From Omphiscola glabra (lineage: Eukaryota; Mollusca; Gastropoda; Lymnaeidae): DNA of 64,000 bases. The stretch is taken from contig OZ024808.1 of NCBI GenBank assembly GCA_964017045.1, positions 2,567,666 to 2,631,665 on the forward strand. Direction: 5' to 3'. The position numbers were made by a program, and so were the translations under genes. Below are positions 57,901 through 64,000 of the stretch, piece by piece; within the stretch, counting starts at the first letter, position 1; each line of letters starts with the position of its first letter. The notes beneath the pieces are model-generated. The model made no database searches. It was not told where the DNA came from and was given only the letters and a program-made list of their open reading frames with translations.

Positions 57901-58270
57901 TTAGCGCTATGTTAAAAATGGGGTGCTTTATTTGTAGGCTATCGCTATATTAAAAATGGGCTGATTCATTTTGAAGGTTTTCGCTATGTTAAAAATGGAG
58001 TGATTAATTTGAAGGCTATCGTTATGTTAAAAATGGGGTGGTTAATTTGAAGGCTATCGCTATGTTAAAAATGGGGTGGTTAATTTGAAGGCTATCGTTA
58101 TGTTAAAATGGGGTGGTTAATTTGAAGGCTATGGCTATGTCATAAATGGGGTGGTTAATTTGAAGGCTATGGCTATGTCATAAATGGGATGGTTAATTTG
58201 AAGGCTATGGCTATGTCATAAATGGGGTGGTTAATTTGAAGGCTATGTCTATGTCATAAATGGGGTGATT
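57901..58270. repeat. 38-bp degenerate repeat continuous with the 74-bp array
   Basis: About nine to ten copies of a 37-38 bp unit containing CTATGTTAAAAATGGGGTGG and TTAATTTGAAGG. Its first copies retain GCGCTAT, GGGGTGCT and CTATTTG-like words from the 74-bp unit, so the two arrays look related and the 38-bp form may be half of the longer unit. Confidence 0.88.
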
Positions 58271-58337
58271 TTTCTCTGCTGCTCTATTTGAATGCTGCCT
58301 TCTGTGTTGGAATGTTGATTTTTCTGTTGGCGTATTG

Positions 58338-58720
58338 GAGATCTATCTGTCTACCTCATTATCTGTATCTCTATCTCAATATCTGTCTGTCTATCTCAAT
58401 TCTCAAGATCTGTCTCTCTATCTTAATATCTGTCTCTCTATCTCGATTCTCAATATCTGTCTGTCCATCTCAATTCTCAAGATCTGTCTCTCTATCTTAA
58501 TATCTGTCTCTCTATCTCAATTCTCAATATCTGTCTGTCTATCTCAATATCTATCTGTCTATCTCAATATCTGTCCCGATATCTCAATTCTCAAGATTTG
58601 TCTCTCTATCTCAATATCTGTCACCTTTTCTCAATATCTATCTCAATATGTGTCTCTCTATCTCAGTATTTTTCTTTCTATCTCAATATCTGTTTCCATA
58701 TCTGTGTCTCTTTCTACGTG
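58338..58720. repeat. Pyrimidine-rich compound repeat
   Basis: Variable copies of TATCTCAATATCTGTCTCTC with inserted ATTCTCAAG. A longer block (CAAGATCTGTCTCTCTATCT and following) occurs at about 58,403 and 58,479, a period of about 76. Essentially one strand lacks G outside TGT. Confidence 0.85.
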
Positions 58721-59141
58721 TTCTATTCACACCCACGCATTTGTTATTTCAACGTTATCTGATTAGGACAATTTATTGACCTTCGTAAATGATTAAAAAA
58801 AACTCTTATGATAGCCGAGTACTTTGCACCACATAGTATGACTGTCTTTTATCGTTGAACAGCACCATGAGGAAGAAATAAAGTACCCTCCGTGTCTTGT
58901 AACGTCTCCATTCCTTGTTTCCGCGGCCACACCTCGCAGCAATAACCCCATCCGGCGGCCATCTTGTCACATGACGCGGGCTTAAAATAACTTTATCTAC
59001 GTCAGACAGGAATAAACCCTCGGGAAATAAAACTAATATTTGCAAACAATAAAATAAAACAAAATATATAAGAGATGGTGGGGAATAGTTAGTGAGACAG
59101 GCTGTGAAGACTTAAACATGGATAATGTGGCTCTGAATAGC
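58721..59141. other. Non-array sequence, no gene seen
   Basis: The minus-strand frame at 58,806-59,045 has no recognisable domain. Confidence 0.45.
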
Positions 59142-59180
59142 TGATGATGATGATGATGATCATTTCATTGTTGACATTCA

Positions 59181-59215
<35 letters not shown>
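59142..59215. repeat. Microsatellites (TGA)n and (CA)n
   Basis: (TGA)n at 59,142-59,160 and (CA)n at 59,187-59,215. Confidence 0.92.
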
Positions 59216-59217
<2 letters not shown>

Positions 59218-59334
59218 GCGCACATACTAAAACATAACAAAAAAATCATAGTAAAACCTTTGATTGAAATCGTGCTGTATTACTGGGCGGTGGCCTCTCA
59301 CGGACACATAACTGCGCCGGGCAAAACTAGGTTA

Positions 59335-59392
59335 GGGGGGGGGGAAAAGGGGGGGGGGGGAAAGGGGGGGTGGGGTGGAGGGGATTGTGCTC
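59335..59392. repeat. G-run cluster, possible G-quadruplex
   Basis: G10, G12, G7 and shorter runs separated by AAAA, AAA and T. This fits the general G-quadruplex pattern several times over. Confidence 0.8.
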
Positions 59393-59504
59393 ACCAACAG
59401 ATGGAAGAGATACGCGTATATGAAACTGTATAAATATCAACATTTCTCAGCATCGATAAGAACGTGTTATGGAATGTGATGTAACGAGTCGGCGAGGCAA
59501 AAAA

Positions 59505-60235
59505 TGCTATCACCGTGTTTCACAAGTAGTTCCCAGTTCTCACAGCTGTTTCACCAAATGTTACCATGGTTCCCAGTTTGAACGAAAGTTCCAATTGTTC
59601 TCATCTTGTTTCCAATTAAGTTCACAATAGTCCCAAAATGGTCTCACCATAATTTCCCATGTCTACAACTTGCTGCACCATAATTTACTATATCTCAAAC
59701 TTGTTTCACCATTATTTCCTTTGTTTCCATATTGTTTCACCATAATTTCCTATGCCTCCATATTGCTTCATCATAACGTCCCATGTCTCCATATTGCTTC
59801 ACCATAACGTCCCATGTCTCCATATTGCTTCACCATAACGTCCCATGCCTACATATTGCTTCACCATAACGTCCCATGTCTCCATATTGCTTCACCATAA
59901 CGTCCCATGTCTCCATATTGCTTCACCATAACGTCCCATGCCTACATATTGCTTCACCATACCGTCCCATGCCTACATATTGCTTCACCATAACGTCCCA
60001 TGCCTACATATTGCTTCATCATAACGTCCCATGTCTCCATATTGCTTCACCATAACGTCCCATGCCTACATATTGCTTCACCATAACGTCCCATGTCTCC
60101 ATATTGCTTCACCATAACGTCCCATGCCTACATATTGCTTCACCATAACGTCCCATGCCTACATACTACATATTGTTTCACCATTAATTCCTATGTCTCA
60201 AGCGTGTTTCTTCATTAGTTCCCATAAGGTCTTGT
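59505..60235. repeat. 31-bp minisatellite
   Basis: Core (59,765-60,178) of about 13 copies of TGCTTCACCATAACGTCCCA followed by TGTCTCCATAT or TGCCTACATAT. The flanks on both sides (59,505-59,765 and 60,178-60,235) are progressively diverged copies with TTTCACCATAATTTCC, a gradient typical of old edges around a younger core. Confidence 0.95.
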
Positions 60236-60599
60236 GTTGAAATTGTTTCCAAAGAATTCTAATAAGGGAAACAATACACGATTTCAAGAAGTAGCTTCCC
60301 TTTGTCTGATGTATTGATTTGTATTTACCACTCTATTAAAACACCAACTCATTAGACAGACTAGTTTACATTACATCTGTAATATGAGCTTACATTCATC
60401 TTCTTTTCTTGGCCGGCTGGGCTAGTGTGTGGGTGTGCAAGTCACTGTGTGTGGGTGTATGTTAGCGTGTGGGCGTATATCAGTGTGAGCGTGTATGTAA
60501 GTGGGTGGGTAAATGTAAGTCTGTGGGTGTATATGTGGATATTTGGGTGGGGTCAAGCTTTTCACCAATTTTTGTTTTTAAATGTATAGGTTTCTGTCA
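60236..60599. other. Non-array sequence, GT-rich
   Basis: A GTGTGTGGGTGTAT-type GT-rich tract spans about 60,420-60,545. No gene seen. Confidence 0.5.
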
Positions 60600-60685
60600 T
60601 TGCTAATTTTTTATGTTAAGTTTAGTGAGCCTAGCCCTAGGCTGGGGTACTGCGCTATATAAAACCACCTAATAATAATAATTAT
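60600..60685 (+). mobile_element. LINE family A 3' tail, second copy
   Basis: AGTGAGCCTAGCCCTAGGCT and the following GGGGTA...ATATAAAAC match the 3' end of the LINE at 4,721-5,750, ending in (TAA)n at about 60,670. Only this short tail, and perhaps up to 50 bases upstream, remains: a strongly 5'-truncated insertion. GT-rich sequence lies on both sides. Confidence 0.82.
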
Positions 60686-60817
60686 ATGTGCGACAGTGCT
60701 TATGTAAGTTCTGTGTTTATTTGTATGTTTGTGTATGTGAATGTGTGGGATTGGGTTGACTAATGATAAAGTTAAATAAATTTAATTTGGGAGTTGGTTT
60801 TTCATTTTGCAACCTAA

Positions 60818-61050
60818 CTGCTCGCCACATGTGTATCTATATGCACAACCCTAACTGCTCGCCACATGTGTATCTATATGCACAACCCTAACCGCTCGCA
60901 CCATGTGTATCTATATGCACAACCCTAACTGCTCGCCACATGTGTATCTATATGCACAACCCTAACCGCTCGCACCATGTGTATCTATATGCACAACCCT
61001 AACTGCTCGCCACATGTGTATCTATATGCACAACCCTAACCGCTCGCCGC
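60818..61050. repeat. 37-bp minisatellite in 74-bp dimers
   Basis: About 6.4 copies of a unit starting AACTGCTCGCCACATGTGTA. Units alternate between CTGCTCGCCAC and CCGCTCGCACC through the centre. Confidence 0.94.
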
Positions 61051-61189
61051 AGGTAAATCTAGATGATATGGTGTGGTGTAAGATGGTAAGGTATTAGATG
61101 GTTAGTTGTAAGATGGTAGTTTTGATTGAATTTAGCGAGGAACAATTTAAGAAAATCACCGTTTGTTTAAGTATCCCATTTCGATCAAT

Positions 61190-61545
61190 CTTTATGTAAA
61201 TGATAGAACCCAGTAATTAATATTGCGTACATGGTAGAACCCCATAATCAAAATTGCGTACATGGAAAAACCCAATATCAATAATGTGTACATGGTGGAA
61301 CCCTATATTAATATTTTGTACATGGTAGGTCCCTAAATAATTATTGTGTATATGCTAAAAGCTCATATTAATATTGTGTACATGGTACAATCCCATATCA
61401 GTATTGTGTACATGATAGAACCCCAAATCAATATTGTGTACATTGTAGAAGCCCATATTAATATTGTGTACATGGTAGAATCCCGTATCAATATTTGGTA
61501 CATGGTAGAATCCCATATCAATATTGTGTACATGGTACAACCATT
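61190..61545. repeat. 30-bp minisatellite
   Basis: About 12 copies of CATGGTAGAATCCCATATCA followed by ATATTGTGTA; left copies are more diverged. Open frames on both strands come from the 30-bp period. Confidence 0.93.
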
Positions 61546-61959
61546 TGTTACCATGTCAATGTAGACAGCGTTATTTCCTGCTTTGTTAAACATTCAGTTA
61601 ACAGACTCACCGAAGGAAGAATTTGTACTTTTTATAGACAGGAGAGTTTTCAAGGTACTGACAATCATTCGATGATTGGGTTAAGAACCGTCCATGATTG
61701 TGTATGAGAGGACGTCACAAAAGGGAGATAATGCGAGATGTCACTTGTGTCACGTGGGCAGGGTCGGCCAATCGTCGATGTCATTTGTCGCGGGCTATGA
61801 CGTCAGCGATTAACAAATTCAATTTGTGGGAATGGGACTTAACCATGGGTTCTCAAAATGTTTAAGACCTTTGTCTTTGTCAGTGATTGCTTTCGACAGT
61901 TGCGTAAGAGTAAATGAGTGTGACCAAAGTGTCAGAGAATTTGTTTGTTAGCAGTGTGT
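61546..61959. other. Non-array sequence, no gene seen
   Basis: No recognisable feature. Confidence 0.5.
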
Positions 61960-62150
61960 GAGTAGGAGACTCTTTTTGTGAACTTTGTATTTTTTAAAGA
62001 CTATCTTTGTGACCAATGATTTTTCTAGAGACTCCCTTTGTGACCATTATTTTATTAAGAGACTCTCTTTTTGACAATTGTTGTATTAACAGACTCTGTG
62101 ACAGTTGAATTTAAAAGACGATTGTGACGATTGTATTTTGAAGAGCCTGT
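61960..62150. repeat. Degenerate repeat of about 38-40 bp
   Basis: About five diverged copies around GAGACTCTCTTTGTGAC and ATTTTATTAA. Confidence 0.65.
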
Positions 62151-62564
62151 GGCCATTGTGTTGAGGGACCACGTCAGAAGTTTCACAAGAGCCTAGATTT
62201 GTCTAACGAAAAGAGATTTCTAATCGCCGAAGACAGCGGACAATGCGGCTTGATGCTAATCTGTACGTCACTTCGCATTCCCGCATGTGTCAATTATTCC
62301 AATTTCTCCAGCCCACCTCACCCCCACACCTCACGCTTCCTCGTTGGGCTTCCCGATAAAATAAGCTCACAGAAGGGGAGGAAACCCTGGCTAAATAAAG
62401 GGAGAGAACTTAGTTGGGGGGGGGGGGGGGGGCTGATTTAAGGAAGCGTAGAAATTGAGCTGGTAGATCTGACTGTATCTAGTAATATCTCAGTGACATG
62501 TTTTACTGTTATCTAACGCAATTTACACCTTACCATCTTACACCACACTATATCATCTAGATAT
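62151..62564. other. Non-array sequence with G17 run
   Basis: A G17 homopolymer is at 62,416-62,432. No gene seen. Confidence 0.5.
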
Positions 62565-63003
62565 ATGAGCAGTCGTTAGTGCTGTTATGATTAGTCGTTA
62601 GTGCTGTTATGAGCAGTCGTTAGTGCTGTTATGAGCAGTCGTTAGTGCTGTTATGATCAGTCGTTAGTGCTGTTATGATCAGTCGTTAGTGCTGTTATGA
62701 TCAGTCGTTAGTGCTGTTATGATCAGTCGTTAGTGCTGTTATGAGCAGTCGTTAGTGCTGTTATGAGCAGTCGTTACTGTTGTTATGATCAGTCGTTAGT
62801 GCTGTTATGAGTCGTCGTTAGTGCTGTTATGAGCAGTCGTCAGTGCTGTTATGAGCAGTCGTCAGTGCTGATATGATTCGTCGTCAGTGCTGTTATGAGC
62901 AGTCGTCAGTGTTGTTATGAGCAGTCGTCAGTGCTGTTATGAGTCGTCACTAGTGATGTTATGAGCAGTCGTCAGTGCTGTTATGAGCAGTCGTCATTGC
63001 TGA
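62565..63003. repeat. 22-bp minisatellite
   Basis: About 20 copies of GAGCAGTCGTTAGTGCTGTT plus AT, with GATCAG variants in the left half and GTCAGTG variants in the right half. Confidence 0.95.
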
Positions 63004-63149
63004 AGGAGTTCATATGCACTTTAAAATTGTACCAGCTGAACCTCTAAATTGTTGCATGGTTGCTTGTAAATTGTAGGCCCTGGTTGTGAGGTTTATAGGC
63101 AGATTAGTCCGGCTACCATCTCCCTGTGTGACATTACTCTTGTCTTGTT
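63004..63149. other. Short spacer between arrays
   Basis: No recognisable feature. Confidence 0.5.
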
Positions 63150-63860
63150 GTGTACACGTGCATTTAGTTTAGGTATGTAGTTCCGAATACGTGTATTTAG
63201 TATGCAGTTCTGTATACGTGTATTTAGTATGCAGTTCTTTATACCTGTATTTAGTATGTAGCTCTGCATACGTGTATTTTGTAAGGTGTTCTGCACACGT
63301 CTAACTTGTAGTTCTGCACACGTGTATTTAACTTGTAGTTCTGCACACTTGTATTTAGCATTTAGCTCTGCACACGTGTATTTAACTTGTAGTTCTGCAC
63401 ACGTGTATTTAACTTGTAGTTTTGTACACGTGTATTTAACTTGTAGTTCTGCACACATGTATTTAACTTGTAGTTCTGCACACGTGTATTTAACTTGTAG
63501 TTCTGCACACGTGTATTTAACTTGTAGTTCTGCATACGTGTATTTAACTTGTAGTTCTGCACACGTGTATTTAACTTGTAGTTCTTCACACGTGTATTTA
63601 ACTTGTAGTTCTGCACACGTGTATTTAACTTGTAGTTCTGCACACGTGTATTTAACTTGTAGTTCTGCATACGTGTATTTAACTTGTAGTTCTGCACACG
63701 TGTATTTAACTTGTAGTTCTTCACACGTGTATTTAACTTGTAGTTCTGCACACGTGTATTTAACTTGTAGTTCTGCACACGTGTATTTAACTTGTAGTTC
63801 TTCACACGTGTATTTAACTTGTAGTTCTGCACACGTGTATTTAGTATGTAGTTACCAGTA
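63150..63860. repeat. 27-bp minisatellite with a CACGTG in most units
   Basis: About 26 copies of ACACGTGTATTTAACTTGTA followed by GTTCTGC. The left part (to about 63,360) is diverged, the rest very regular. Most units contain ACACGTGT, an E-box-type palindrome. Open frames of 198 residues (+) and 156 residues (-) result from the 27-bp period. Confidence 0.96.
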
Positions 63861-64000
63861 TACGGGTCACGGGTATTTCTAATGAATTTTGCATTCTGTA
63901 TATAGTACTGTACTGATTTCAGCTGAGCGTACCTTATGTACCTTCCTGCACCTTAGTAGGCTGTTGTACTTGAATGTGGAAATGGGCGAAGCACAGTGCG
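63861..64000. other. Window edge, no feature seen
   Basis: Non-array sequence up to the end of the window. Confidence 0.5.

Noticed and set aside
63286..63882. 198-residue plus frame and 156-residue minus frame with nine-residue repeats
   Set aside because: Products of the 27-bp array; no domain recognised.

Overview
The window looks like non-coding nuclear DNA from an animal. It is AT-rich, has no compact genes or operons, and carries decayed non-LTR retrotransposons (jockey/CR1-like and RTE-like), hAT-type DNA transposons and MITEs, hammerhead-like motifs and very many minisatellites. The mix fits an invertebrate, perhaps a mollusc or another lophotrochozoan, but that placement is a weak inference. 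I found no convincing intact protein-coding gene, tRNA, rRNA or CRISPR array. The only candidate for a host exon is a short GC-rich open stretch at 33,472-33,714, and it is weak.

By my manual tally about half of the 64 kb is tandem repeat, in roughly 60 separate arrays. Most have unrelated unit sequences, with unit lengths from 13 to 76 bp and many at 19, 22, 27 or 29-31 bp. The largest is a 61-bp repeat of about 120 copies (47,650-54,948) with layered higher-order structure. Next come a nearly invariant 53-bp repeat (24,368-26,238), a 19-bp repeat (317-1,596), a 74-bp repeat (56,641-57,900), a 60-bp repeat (37,246-38,310) and a 42-bp repeat (31,960-32,958). Long open reading frames inside these arrays arise because the unit is a multiple of three or lacks stops; they are not read here as genes.

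Mobile elements lie between and inside the arrays. Region by region: 2.9-3.5 kb, hAT transposase remnant; 4.7-5.75 kb, 5'-truncated LINE (family A) inside a 19-bp minisatellite; 7.2-7.6 kb, hAT-like MITE with its own expanded internal minisatellite; 7.93-8.11 and 43.50-43.68 kb, two 185-bp copies of one MITE with 8-bp target duplications; 13.82-13.97 kb, a 152-bp MITE with a perfect 8-bp duplication; 19.4-20.1 and 55.3-55.4 kb, hammerhead-like and GACAGGAC-family repeats; 29.3-30.4 kb, internally deleted LINE (family B) inside a 40-bp minisatellite; 38.86-39.04 kb, another hAT MITE; 40.36-41.35 kb, LINE family B with reverse-transcriptase remains; 46.1-46.7 kb, RTE-like fragment with a fold-back inverted repeat at its truncated end; 60.6 kb, a second family A 3' tail.

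No genes work together here. The coherent picture is a genome region that repeatedly forms minisatellites and in which transposons are often found embedded in the arrays. No new gene system was identified; the most interesting signals are repeat architecture and transposon/minisatellite interplay.
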